Shown here one piece after another: positions 1-8,100 of a DNA stretch of 36,204 bases. The notes beneath the pieces are model-generated. The model made no database searches. It worked only from the letters and a program-made list of their open reading frames with translations, and was not told the DNA's origin. The position numbers were made by a program, and so were the translations under genes. Location of the stretch: NCBI GenBank assembly GCA_003152315.1, contig PLZV01000025.1, positions 143,248 to 179,451 of the forward strand, read 5' to 3'. This stretch comes from Verrucomicrobiota bacterium (GTDB lineage: Bacteria > Verrucomicrobiota > Verrucomicrobiia > Palsa-1439). Within the stretch, counting starts at the first letter, position 1, and each line of letters begins with the position of its first letter.

Positions 1-1112
1 TTGTAGCCGCGGCGGTACTCGAACTTTTCCACGGCCTTCATCAGGCCCATGTTGCCTTCCTGGATCAGGTCGAGGAAGGAAAGGCCGCGGTTGGTGTACT
101 TCTTGGCGATGGAAATCACGAGGCGCAGGTTGGCCTCCACCATCTCGCTCTTGGCCTGGACCGCTTTCTTCATCCACGACTTGAGTTCGTCGTGCGCCTT
201 GATGAATTCCTCGGTGTTCATGCGCGCGCCCAGTTCGAGCTTCTTCAACTTGCGTTCCTCGATGCGCTGATCCGCTTCGAGTGCGGGAGATTTGCGCAAC
301 TTTTCCAGCCGTTCGATCTGGAACAGGGCTTCATCGAATTTCTCACGGACCTCGTTGGCCTTCTCGACAAATTCCTCGAGCACCTTTTGCTTGAAGAAGA
401 ACTTCTCGAACAACTTCTGGAGCGACGTGTCCGACTTCTTGAATTCGCGGCGGAGTTTTTCGGTTTCCTTCTTGTTGAGCCCCGACCGCGTCGCCTTGTC
501 GTAGCGCCCATCGACCGCCAAGTCAGATTTCTCCACCTGCGTGAGCAACCGTGGCAGCACGCGCATGTACTGCTCGCGGCTGTCGATCTTCTTGTCGATG
601 ATGACGCGGTCGAACCGCTCTTTGCCGTTGAGCAGGCGTTTCGCGAGCGCCATGTGCTCCTTGGCGGTGAAGCCGAAATTGTTGATGATCAGCTTGACGT
701 GGTTTTCGGCGGTCTCGATGCGCTTGGAAATCTCGACTTCCTGTTCGCGCGTGAGCAACGGCACCTGGCCCATCTGCTTCAGGTACATGCGCACCGGGTC
801 ATCGAGGATGTCGAGGCGGGAATCGACTTTGGCGGTCTCCTTTTCCTCTTCGGCCTCGCGCTTGAAACGGTCCACCTCCGAGGCGTCAATGATCTCGATA
901 TCCATCCCGCGGAGCATGATGAGGATCGAGTCGAGTTCGTCAGGGGAAAGTATGTTCTCCGGCAGAATGTCGTTTACGTCGCCATAGGTCAGGTAGCCCT
1001 GCTCCTTGGCGAGCTTGATCAACTCCTTGATCTTCTCGTTTTTCTCGTCGCGATCGAGCTTCGGTGGTTCGAGAACGACGGTTTTCTTCCGGTGATGATT
1101 ATCCTTCGACAT
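1..1112 (-). CDS. rpoD: RNA polymerase primary sigma factor RpoD (C-terminal part cut off by the window edge)
   Basis: This is the vegetative sigma-70 factor, which directs RNA polymerase to housekeeping promoters. The visible 370 residues start at an ATG (1112-1110). They hold a region 1.1-like N-terminus ([16 protein letters not shown]), region 1.2 ([21 protein letters not shown]), a charged non-conserved region of about 130 residues, and then regions 2.1-2.2 ([35 protein letters not shown]). The reading frame runs off the window at base 1, so the DNA-binding regions 2.4, 3 and 4 are not seen. It lies 30 bases downstream of dnaG in the same direction, so it is probably the last or a late gene of a cvpA-dnaG-rpoD operon. 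No strong Shine-Dalgarno sequence precedes the ATG. The presence of region 1.1 marks it as a primary rather than an alternative sigma factor. Confidence 0.96.
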   Translation of the reverse strand, partial: MSKDNHHRKKTVVLEPPKLDRDEKNEKIKELIKLAKEQGYLTYGDVNDILPENILSPDELDSILIMLRGMDIEIIDASEVDRFKREAEEEKETAKVDSRLDILDDPVRMYLKQMGQVPLLTREQEVEISKRIETAENHVKLIINNFGFTAKEHMALAKRLLNGKERFDRVIIDKKIDSREQYMRVLPRLLTQVEKSDLAVDGRYDKATRSGLNKKETEKLRREFKKSDTSLQKLFEKFFFKQKVLEEFVEKANEVREKFDEALFQIERLEKLRKSPALEADQRIEERKLKKLELGARMNTEEFIKAHDELKSWMKKAVQAKSEMVEANLRLVISIAKKYTNRGLSFLDLIQEGNMGLMKAVEKFEYRRGY

Positions 1113-1142
1113 AAAATAAATCAGTGACGAACGCCAGGTAAG

Positions 1143-2966
1143 TTACGGTTTCCCCTTCAAAAACGTGGCAATATGCTGTAGTTTGGAGAGCAAGTCAAGC
1201 AACTGTTGGTGCAGCGGAGCGGAATCCGCCGCGCTCAAGCCCGGCTGCTCCAATTGCCTGCGCAGTTCGCTCAAACGTTGCTTCACCCACCGTTGCTCCA
1301 GCGTTGCAAGGCAGTCGGCCGCAGCCACTTCCGGCTGTTTGACAGTTTGCTGGTTCAACAACAACTCCGAGACGAGCCGGCTCGTCTGGTCGTTTTGCGG
1401 CTGGTTAAGGAGCGAGTTCGGTCCGATCCAGTTCCGTCCATTGTAGAGGCGCAATACGTCCTGGATCGTTTGCCCCGCCAGGCTGTTGCTCAGCCACGCC
1501 AAATCCAGGCGCTCCGCGGCCATCTCAATGACGCGTTCGTCCGCCAGCATGGTTCGCAATAGCATTTCCTCCGCCGGCAACCCTCGTGGCCGTTCCTCAT
1601 CAAAGTCGGCCGTGTCATCCGCCTCATCGTCACCGCCGGTCATACCGCTGCGGTCGCGCCGGCGACCCGTTAGTTTCGTGACCTCCTTGCGCAGCACGTC
1701 TTCGCCGATGTCGAGGCGCTTGGCGGTTTGCTGCGCATACGTCGCCAGCAGGATCGGGGTCGGAATCCGCGCCAGCCATTCGGCCATTTGCCGCGCAATC
1801 TGTAGCTTGCCTCGCTCCGTGCGCGGGTCGTGCTGCTGCGAAAGTCGGTCGAGTAAATACAGGAAGAAACTGGGTGCTTTGGTAACCAACTCCTTCAGCT
1901 TTTCCGCGCCGAAGGCTTTCACGAAACTGTCGGGGTCGTGCCCTGCCGGCAGGACCGCCACGCGGATAACCACGCCCGCATCCCACAACGGCTCGGCGCT
2001 GCGCACGATGGCGTTCTGGCCGGCCGCGTCGGCATCGAACATCAGCACCACCTCCTCGGCGTAGCGCTTCAGGATGCGCGCGTGCTGTTCGGTCAACGCC
2101 GTGCCTTGCGGCGCGACCACGTTTTCAACGCCCGCTTCGTGGCAGGAGATCGTATCGACCTGTCCTTCGCAGACGATCGCGTATTTCTCGTCGAGAATCG
2201 CGCGCTTGGCCTTGTCGAGCGCGAAGAGGATCCGTCCTTTTTGGAAGATCGGCGTTTCCGGCGAGTTGACGTACTTCGGCTGGTCCTTGGCGTCGGTCAG
2301 GATGCGGCCACTGAACCCGACCGCGCGCCCTTGCTCGTCACAAATCGGAAACATCAGCCGTCCCCGAAATCGGTCGTAGAATCCGTCGCCCCGTTCCCGC
2401 TCCAAAGCCAGGCCCGCCGCAGCCAGTAATTCGGGCGAAAACTTTTTCGTTGCGGCATGCTGAATCAACCCGTCCCAGGCGTCCGGCGAGTAGCCCAGCC
2501 GCCACTTCTTGGCGGTCTCGGCGGGGATCTTGCGTTTTTTCAGGTAATCGCGCGCGACAGCGGCGCTCGGTTCCTTCATGAGATTGTGGTGGAAGAAATT
2601 CGCGGCTACTTCGTGCAGGGTCAGGAGTTGTTCCTTCTGGTCGCGGCCCGGGTCGCCGGCCCGTTCCTCGTATTCCAGCTTGATGCCGGCGCGCTCGGCC
2701 AGACGGCGGACCGCGGCGAGGAAGTCGAGGTTCTCGTACTTCATCACAAACGTGAAGACGTTACCGCCCTCGCCGCAGCCAAAGCAGTGCCAGATCTGCT
2801 TCGAGGGATTCACGTTGAAGCTCGGGGTCTTCTCCTTGTGAAACGGACAGAGAGCGCGAAAGTTTGCGCCCGCGCGTTTCAGCGGGAAGTAGGAGCCGAT
2901 CACCTCGACAACGTCGTTGTTCTGGCGAATCTGCTCGAGAACAGGTTCGGGGATTAAACCGGGCAC
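1143..2966 (-). CDS. dnaG: DNA primase DnaG
   Basis: DnaG makes the RNA primers for chromosome replication and works with the replicative helicase. The 607-residue protein has the full architecture. A CHC2 zinc finger lies at its N-terminus (C40, H43, C61, C64, with CPFH and CFGCG). The catalytic core and TOPRIM domain follow, with the acidic residues E267 (VCEGQVD) and D311/D313 (MFDADAAG). A C-terminal helicase-interacting region with long helices occupies roughly residues 440-607. The start is a GTG at 2966-2964; translation from there gives the conserved N-terminus with no extension. Its start lies 3 bases after the cvpA stop and its stop 30 bases before the rpoD start, so the three genes are probably co-transcribed. 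rpsU, the usual partner in the enterobacterial operon, is absent here. Confidence 0.97.
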   Translation of the reverse strand: MPGLIPEPVLEQIRQNNDVVEVIGSYFPLKRAGANFRALCPFHKEKTPSFNVNPSKQIWHCFGCGEGGNVFTFVMKYENLDFLAAVRRLAERAGIKLEYEERAGDPGRDQKEQLLTLHEVAANFFHHNLMKEPSAAVARDYLKKRKIPAETAKKWRLGYSPDAWDGLIQHAATKKFSPELLAAAGLALERERGDGFYDRFRGRLMFPICDEQGRAVGFSGRILTDAKDQPKYVNSPETPIFQKGRILFALDKAKRAILDEKYAIVCEGQVDTISCHEAGVENVVAPQGTALTEQHARILKRYAEEVVLMFDADAAGQNAIVRSAEPLWDAGVVIRVAVLPAGHDPDSFVKAFGAEKLKELVTKAPSFFLYLLDRLSQQHDPRTERGKLQIARQMAEWLARIPTPILLATYAQQTAKRLDIGEDVLRKEVTKLTGRRRDRSGMTGGDDEADDTADFDEERPRGLPAEEMLLRTMLADERVIEMAAERLDLAWLSNSLAGQTIQDVLRLYNGRNWIGPNSLLNQPQNDQTSRLVSELLLNQQTVKQPEVAAADCLATLEQRWVKQRLSELRRQLEQPGLSAADSAPLHQQLLDLLSKLQHIATFLKGKP

Positions 2967-2969
2967 AGC

Positions 2970-3542
2970 TTATTTGCTAATCGTTTCCAAATGTTGCGTA
3001 CTGCTCGAGCTGCTCTCTTCGTGGCTCGGCTCGGGCTGTGGCCTCGCCTTCGGCGAGAACCAGCTATTGTTCATCGCCGCTCGCACCGCGGGGAGTTGGT
3101 CGAGAACCAGCGATCCAAAACGGGACCTGACGCCGACTTGGTCGGCCATAAAACCGCTCATCGAGAGGCTCAGAATCACCGATATCCACGCCATGATTAT
3201 CACCATGCGAATCGCGCCCGCAAAACCACCGCCCACGTTTTCCAACAACGCCGCGACCTTCAATTCCTGCATCCGCTTGCTGGTCCTCAGCCGGATCGCC
3301 AGTGTGATCAGGTAAACCACCACGGCGATGCCCACAAAGGCAACGGCCTGCGCCGCGTCGTCAGGCAGGGGGGAATTTGCGTTGAGCCAGTCGCCCACGG
3401 TTTGGTGGAACTCCGACGCGAGCACGATCATCAGCACCAGCCCCACGACGCGAATGATCTCACCCGTCAATCCGGCCCGGATGCCGCTCCACACGCCGTA
3501 GAACAGCGCGCCGACCACCACGATGTCGTACCAGTTTATCAT
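2970..3542 (-). CDS. CvpA family membrane protein
   Basis: A 190-residue integral membrane protein of the CvpA family, named for colicin V production in E. coli and linked to envelope homeostasis; its molecular activity is unknown. The chosen ATG (3542) gives the typical beginning MINWYDIVVVGALFYGVWSG, which opens the first membrane segment. An upstream extension of 28 residues is rich in Cys, Gly and Ser and looks non-coding. About four hydrophobic segments follow (near residues 5-22, 28-45, 65-85 and 105-125), with the family-typical glycine-rich stretch ENVGGGFAGAIR between the last two. The C-terminal 40 residues are polar and serine-rich. It is the first gene of the cvpA-dnaG-rpoD unit, 3 bases before dnaG. 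Confidence 0.85.
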   Translation of the reverse strand: MINWYDIVVVGALFYGVWSGIRAGLTGEIIRVVGLVLMIVLASEFHQTVGDWLNANSPLPDDAAQAVAFVGIAVVVYLITLAIRLRTSKRMQELKVAALLENVGGGFAGAIRMVIIMAWISVILSLSMSGFMADQVGVRSRFGSLVLDQLPAVRAAMNNSWFSPKARPQPEPSHEESSSSSTQHLETISK

Positions 3543-3666
3543 CCCGAAGCTAGCGCAACCCCCGCATACCAATGCTCCACCGTAGCGAAATCGACTGCAA
3601 AATCCTACACAATTCGCGGAAGCCATCCGCCAACAATACGGAAAAAGGCGGCGGACGCGCGGGACA

Positions 3667-4518
3667 TCAATCCGTCTGGGGTTTCAGGTGCAGGATGTAG
3701 TCTTCAAAGTCAGCCTGCCAGCGGTTGACGTCCGACCCAAACTCCTTTTGCAGGCTACGGAAACTGTCGTTACCGAACTTCAGGTCCTGCAAATAGCGGC
3801 GGAACCGGCTCTGTTCGTACCGGTCGTTGTTGGAGTTCAGCAGGTAATAGACGAGCGCCCAACTCATTGGGTAGGCCACATTCGCGTTCGCATAGAAAGT
3901 GGCCTGGTCCCACGTGACCAATTGCGCGATTGGCGGCGCCTTCTTGTTAAGGATTAGGGCCTGCGCGTACAACAGCTTGTTGCGGCTGATCTGGCCGACG
4001 TTGAAATGCGAGCCTGTGATGGAACTGGTTTCGAAGTACTGCGCCGTGCCTTCATTCAGCCACGTCGGGATCTGCAAGCCAAGTTCATAACCGATGAACT
4101 GGTGGAACCCCTCGTGCGCCAGTACGCGCCATAGATTTGGGTCCTGATACGTCACGATTTCATAAAACTGGTTGCCCGCTTCATCGGTTTTGAGATGACA
4201 GTAACCCGCCAGGCCCGCATGGGTCAGTGATACCACGTTGCCGGTGTAATGGCGGAAGTCCTCGGGATTGTCGAAAACGATCACGCGCGCGCCGTCTTTG
4301 ATGGACCAGTTGTTAAAGAACTTTTCATACTGGCGCAGCATCTCTTTCATGAACAAATTGACCTCGAACGCCATTTGGTGCCCACCCTGAGCAAACACCT
4401 GGTAGCGTCCCTCGGTCACGTTCGCAAAACTCGCAATCGACGGTGCAGTGGCGTCCTGCGCGCGTGTCACGCTTGTGACTGCCAGCGCCAAAACGGCCAG
4501 TAAGGTCCTCAACTTCAC
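3667..4518 (-). CDS. Exported putative zinc metalloprotease (DUF1570 / peptidase MA-like)
   Basis: A 283-residue exported protein with a gluzincin-type active site. The GTG at 4518 gives a clean signal peptide (VKLRTLLAVLALAVTSVTRA, cleavage near AQDA); a TTG at 4536 in the same frame would add six residues. The zinc motif HEGFH lies at residues 135-139, and a third ligand candidate, E156, follows in WLNEGTAQYFE. This HExxH plus NEG spacing is typical of peptidase MA-like and DUF1570 proteins. The C-terminal half is helical, with several Tyr, Phe and Trp residues. No protein partner is evident: it lies alone, on the minus strand, between cvpA and the divergent lysS. Substrate and cellular role are unknown. 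That it is a zincin is well supported; that it is an active protease is inference. Confidence 0.75.
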   Translation of the reverse strand: MKLRTLLAVLALAVTSVTRAQDATAPSIASFANVTEGRYQVFAQGGHQMAFEVNLFMKEMLRQYEKFFNNWSIKDGARVIVFDNPEDFRHYTGNVVSLTHAGLAGYCHLKTDEAGNQFYEIVTYQDPNLWRVLAHEGFHQFIGYELGLQIPTWLNEGTAQYFETSSITGSHFNVGQISRNKLLYAQALILNKKAPPIAQLVTWDQATFYANANVAYPMSWALVYYLLNSNNDRYEQSRFRRYLQDLKFGNDSFRSLQKEFGSDVNRWQADFEDYILHLKPQTD

Positions 4519-4578
4519 GCGGGCACGGTAGCGCAAGCCGGGGAGGAATTCCAGTATTTGGGCACGGAATGTTTAGCG

Positions 4579-4607
4579 TTGCCCGCACCGGTGACTGCGG
4601 CTATTCT
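4579..4607 (+). promoter_or_regulatory. Candidate sigma-70 promoter of lysS
   Basis: TTGCCC (4579-4584) and TATTCT (4602-4607) are separated by exactly 17 bases; each matches the sigma-70 consensus at four of six positions. The -10 box ends only 9 bases before the lysS ATG at 4617, so the transcript would start at or within a few bases of the start codon. No Shine-Dalgarno sequence lies in front of this ATG, which fits a leaderless message. A GGAGG lies at 4543-4547, too far away to serve this start. Confidence 0.4.
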
Positions 4608-4616
4608 TCGCGCGGC

Positions 4617-6053
4617 ATGGAACCCCAGGGCGAACTGACCAAAGCGCGGTTGGAGAAACGACAGAAGCTGTTGGAAATGGGGATCGACCCGTACGGCGGG
4701 CGATTCGAAGTCAGCGAGTCGATTGGCTCTGCGCGCGCGAATGCCACACCCGACCGCGAGGTGCGGCTGGCCGGGCGCGTATTGAGCCACCGCGACATGG
4801 GCAAGAGCCTGTTCGCGGATATCAAGGATTCAACCGCGAAGATCCAGATTTACGTCCAAAAGCAGGCGCTGGGCGAGGACCAGTTCGACCTCTTCAAGCA
4901 TTTCGTCGATCTTGGAGACATCCTGGGCGTCAGCGGCAAGCTGTTCACGACCCATGCGGGTGAGTTGACCGTCAAAGTGGAGAGCGTGACGCTGTTGAGC
5001 AAGGCAATCCAGCCGCTCCCGAAAGAATGGTACGGCATCAAAGATCTCGAAACCCGCTTACGGCAACGCTATCTCGATTTGATTCTCAACGAAAAGTCCC
5101 GCGAGACATTTCTGGCGCGTAGTCGCATCGTGGCGGAGATGCGCAAGTTTCTGGACGCCCGCGGCTTCATGGAAGTCGAAACGCCGATGATGCAACCGCT
5201 CGCGGGCGGTGCGGCGGCCAAGCCGTTCCAGACGCATCATGATGCGCTGGATCTTGACCTTTTCCTGCGCGTGGCCCCCGAGCTTTATCTCAAGCGGCTG
5301 CTCGTCGGCGGTTTCGAGCGCGTCTACGAGATCAACCGCAATTTCCGCAACGAAGGCATCTCGCGCCGCCACAATCCCGAGTTCACGATGCTCGAAGTCT
5401 ATCAGGCCTACGGCGACTACGAGTCCATGATGGACCTGGCGCAGGGGCTGGTGGTGTCGGTTGCGGAGGCCATCACGGATTCGTTGCTGCTCCGGCGCAG
5501 CGACGGCCAGGAAATCGACCTCACGCCTCCGTGGCGACGCGTGACGTATCGCGAGTTGGTCGAAGAGCGGCTTGGCAAGGAGTGGTTCAAACTCACCCCC
5601 GAGGATCGCAAGGCGCAAGCCATCACGATGGGGGTTGAAGTTGCGGCCAATACGCCCGATTACGAAGTGACCAACGCGATTTTCGAGAAGATCATCGAGC
5701 CGTCACTGATGAACCCGACGTTTGTGACGCACCTGCCCGCGGAATTGGTCGTGCTCGCGAAACTCAACCGGGAGGACCCGAGCGTCGTGGATGTCTTCGA
5801 GCTGATCATCAATGGCCAGGAGATTGCGCCCGCGTACTCCGAGCTCAACGATCCGGTCGTACAACGCGAGCGATTGCTCGCGCAGGCGGATGGAAACGCG
5901 GAGAAACTCGATGAGGATTTTCTCCTGGCGCTGGAGCACGGCATGCCGCCGGCTGGCGGGATGGGTATGGGAATCGACCGGCTGGTCATGATGCTCACGG
6001 GCGCGGAAAGCATCCGCGATGTGATTCTGTTCCCGCTGATGCGGCCACAATGA
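4617..6053 (+). CDS. lysS: Lysyl-tRNA synthetase (class II)
   Basis: This enzyme charges tRNA-Lys in the cytoplasm. The 478-residue protein, close to the bacterial norm, begins with a helical N-terminus and an OB-fold anticodon-binding domain (about residues 48-128, RLAGRVLSHRDMGKSLFADI). The class II catalytic core follows, with motif 2 at about 242-260 (FRNEGISRRHNPEFTMLE) and motif 3 near the C-terminus (GGMGMGIDRLVMMLTG), ending in the usual FPLMRP. The ATG at 4617 was chosen because upstream in-frame codons add an unconserved, cysteine-containing stretch and because promoter-like boxes lie immediately before it. It is followed by the lolC/lolD pair after a 106-base gap that holds a palindromic repeat with a T-run. 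A lysS-lolC-lolD order is known in other diderm bacteria. Confidence 0.97.
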   Translation: MEPQGELTKARLEKRQKLLEMGIDPYGGRFEVSESIGSARANATPDREVRLAGRVLSHRDMGKSLFADIKDSTAKIQIYVQKQALGEDQFDLFKHFVDLGDILGVSGKLFTTHAGELTVKVESVTLLSKAIQPLPKEWYGIKDLETRLRQRYLDLILNEKSRETFLARSRIVAEMRKFLDARGFMEVETPMMQPLAGGAAAKPFQTHHDALDLDLFLRVAPELYLKRLLVGGFERVYEINRNFRNEGISRRHNPEFTMLEVYQAYGDYESMMDLAQGLVVSVAEAITDSLLLRRSDGQEIDLTPPWRRVTYRELVEERLGKEWFKLTPEDRKAQAITMGVEVAANTPDYEVTNAIFEKIIEPSLMNPTFVTHLPAELVVLAKLNREDPSVVDVFELIINGQEIAPAYSELNDPVVQRERLLAQADGNAEKLDEDFLLALEHGMPPAGGMGMGIDRLVMMLTGAESIRDVILFPLMRPQ

Positions 6054-6060
6054 TGAGGAA

Positions 6061-6155
6061 AATCCGAAATCCGAATCTCGAAATCCGAAATGTGAATTTG
6101 CCGCGTCCCTTTGAGTTTCGGATTTGTTTCGAGTTTCGACATTCGGATTTTTTTT
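6061..6155 (+). repeat. AT-rich palindromic intergenic repeat with terminal T-run (possible terminator or attenuator)
   Basis: The gap between lysS and lolC is built from reiterated GAAATCCGAA-like units. A 17-base arm at 6067-6083 (AAATCCGAATCTCGAAA) is complementary at 16 of 17 positions to 6134-6150. The 50-base loop contains further copies of the unit (6082-6090) and of its complement (6115-6127). A run of eight T follows at 6148-6155, only 4 bases before the lolC start. It is much more AT-rich than its surroundings. It could be an intrinsic terminator or attenuator between lysS and lolC, or a dispersed non-coding repeat element. The two ideas are compatible, and the window alone cannot decide. 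Confidence 0.65.
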
Positions 6156-6159
6156 GCCC

Positions 6160-7395
6160 ATGACGCGCCTGCCTTTCGAGCTCTTCCTCGGTCTCCGCTA
6201 TCTCAAACCCAAACGCACGTTTGTTTCAGTCATTACTCTCATCTCCCTATCGGGGGTCGCAATCGGTGTGTGGGTGCTCATCGTGGTTATTGCTGTCATG
6301 AGCGGTTTCGACCGCGAACTGCGCGAGAAACTCATGGGCATGCATGCGCACGTGACGGTGACGTCGGGCGGCTTGATCGAGCACAGCGACAAACTGCTCC
6401 AAACGGTCCTGGAAACGTCGCATGTGAAAGCGGCCTCACCATTTGCGATTGGGACGGTAATGATTGAATTCGAAAGACGAAGAGCGACGCCGTATCTCAA
6501 GGGCATCGATCCGCAACGCGAGGTGACGGTCAGCCAGCTCGCCACCTATATCAAGGAAGGCAGCCTCGACCTGGCCGGGGACAAGGTGGTCATTGGGCGC
6601 GAATTGGCCTCGCAGTACGGCATTTTCCTCGGCGACAAAATCATCGTCTATTCGCCGCGCAACCTTGAAAAAAAAGGCGAGGAAGTCTACCTCCCCATGG
6701 AATTGACGGTCACCGGCATCTTCGAGTCGGGAATGTATGAGTACGATGTGGGTTTGATCTTTACGTCGCTCGAAACGGCGCAGGAGCTTTACAGTTTGGG
6801 TAACGCCGTCCACGGGATTGAGATTCGTACGGATGACCCAATTGATGGCGCGCGTACCGTGGCGGATGTATTGAACAAAAAGCTTGCGCGCCCCCTCCGC
6901 GCGCAGACCTGGGCGGAACTGAACCAGCGGTTACTCGGCGCGATCCAGGTCGAAAAGTCCGTGATGTTCTTTATCCTGACGTTCATCATTATTGTCGCGG
7001 CTTTCGGGATCATGAGCACGCTGATCACGGTCACCGTGCAGAAGACCCGCGAGATCGGAGTCATGAAAGCGCTCGGCGCGGCTTCGGGAAAAATCCTGCG
7101 CATCTTCGTGCTGCAAGGTTTCATCGTCGGCGTCTTCGGCGTGGCTATCGGCCTCGGGCTCGGTCTGCTCACCGTCCACAACATCAACCCGATCAATCAT
7201 TTCCTCTCCCGCGTCGTTGGCATCGACCTGTTTCCGCGCGACATCTACAATTTCCCCAGCATCCCCGCGTTTCTTACGCTGCGCGACCTCTTGACGATTG
7301 GGGGCTCCGCCCTGGTGATCTGCACGCTCGCCGGTCTGCTCCCCGCGTTGCGCGCCGCCCGCCTTGAACCGGTGGAGGCGCTGCGCTATGAGTGA
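6160..7395 (+). CDS. lolC: Lipoprotein-releasing ABC transporter permease (LolC/LolE family)
   Basis: The membrane subunit of the Lol transporter, which extracts lipoproteins from the inner membrane for delivery to the outer membrane. The 411-residue protein has the family topology. A first membrane segment (about residues 20-47, ISLSGVAIGVWVLIVVIAVMSGF) is followed by a periplasmic MacB-like domain of about 215 residues, and then three C-terminal segments starting near residues 264, 315 and 377. The coupling-helix motif KTREIGVMKALGA and the C-terminal PALRAARLEPVEALRYE are typical. Only one permease gene is present, so it may work as a homodimer (LolF-like), with lolD overlapping by 8 bases. 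The start ATG lies directly behind the T-run of the preceding repeat and has no Shine-Dalgarno sequence. LolC and LolE cannot be told apart from sequence alone. Confidence 0.92.
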   Translation: MTRLPFELFLGLRYLKPKRTFVSVITLISLSGVAIGVWVLIVVIAVMSGFDRELREKLMGMHAHVTVTSGGLIEHSDKLLQTVLETSHVKAASPFAIGTVMIEFERRRATPYLKGIDPQREVTVSQLATYIKEGSLDLAGDKVVIGRELASQYGIFLGDKIIVYSPRNLEKKGEEVYLPMELTVTGIFESGMYEYDVGLIFTSLETAQELYSLGNAVHGIEIRTDDPIDGARTVADVLNKKLARPLRAQTWAELNQRLLGAIQVEKSVMFFILTFIIIVAAFGIMSTLITVTVQKTREIGVMKALGAASGKILRIFVLQGFIVGVFGVAIGLGLGLLTVHNINPINHFLSRVVGIDLFPRDIYNFPSIPAFLTLRDLLTIGGSALVICTLAGLLPALRAARLEPVEALRYE

Positions 7396-8074
7396 CGGCG
7401 GCACCGACATTTTAGTTGCGAGCGGACTCCGTAAAAATTACACTCTGGGCTCGCAGGAGGTTGAGGTTTTACGGGGGATCAATGTGCGCGTGCGCCGCGG
7501 CGAAGCGCTGGTGATCGTCGGCGCTTCGGGAGCGGGGAAAAGCACGTTGCTGCATTTGCTGGGCGGATTGGATGCGCCATCCGCAGGCGACGTGAGCCTG
7601 GATGGCGCTTCGCTTTTCGGGATGTCGAGCGCGGCACGGACGAAGCTGCGCAACGAGCGGCTGGGGTTCGTCTTCCAGTCGTACAACCTCCTACCCGAAC
7701 TGGATGCGCTGGAAAATGTTTGCCTGCCCGCGTTGCTGCAATCGCGGACGCGCGACGGCATGGCGGAGCGGGGGACCGAGTTGCTGAAGGCCGTGGGTCT
7801 TGGTGGGCGCATGGAGCACCGACCCGCGGAATTGAGCGGCGGCGAACAGCAGCGCGTGGCGATTGCGCGGGCCTTGATGAATCGGCCCAGTCTGGTGCTG
7901 GCAGATGAACCGACAGGCAATCTGGATTCGAAGACGGGCGAGTTGATCCTGGATTTGCTCTGGCGGTTGCGGGAGGACTCGGGGACGACACTGGTGATGG
8001 TGACGCATGACGAACACATCGCCACGCGCGGGGAACGGGTGTTGGAGATTGCGGACGGCAGGATTTTGGAGTAA
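7388..8074 (+). CDS. lolD: Lipoprotein-releasing ABC transporter ATPase LolD
   Basis: The ATPase partner of the preceding permease; ATP hydrolysis drives lipoprotein release from the inner membrane. The 228-residue protein has a Walker A motif (GASGAGKST), Q-loop (FVFQSYNLLPELDALENV), ABC signature (LSGGEQQRVAIARAL), Walker B (LVLADEPTGNLD) and switch histidine (MVTHDEH). The sequence VFQSYNLLPELDALENV places it in the LolD/MacB/FtsE group. The ATG at 7388 overlaps the end of the permease gene by 8 bases, indicating translational coupling, and GGAGG lies about 10 bases upstream. The operon appears to end here or run on into ilvE 26 bases later; I see no terminator between them. Confidence 0.94.
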   Translation: MSDGGTDILVASGLRKNYTLGSQEVEVLRGINVRVRRGEALVIVGASGAGKSTLLHLLGGLDAPSAGDVSLDGASLFGMSSAARTKLRNERLGFVFQSYNLLPELDALENVCLPALLQSRTRDGMAERGTELLKAVGLGGRMEHRPAELSGGEQQRVAIARALMNRPSLVLADEPTGNLDSKTGELILDLLWRLREDSGTTLVMVTHDEHIATRGERVLEIADGRILE

Positions 8075-8100
8075 GTAGAGACATAATTGAGGACAAGAGT

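Noticed and set aside
192-1127. A 311-codon open frame on the plus strand across rpoD
   Set aside because: It is antisense to a clear sigma factor; its open state follows from the high G+C third positions of rpoD. The product is unlike any known family.
5703-6161. Minus-strand frame with a repetitive FGFRDSDFGF-like N-terminus
   Set aside because: The peptide is only the translation of the intergenic GAAATCCGAA repeat, and the remainder is antisense to lysS.
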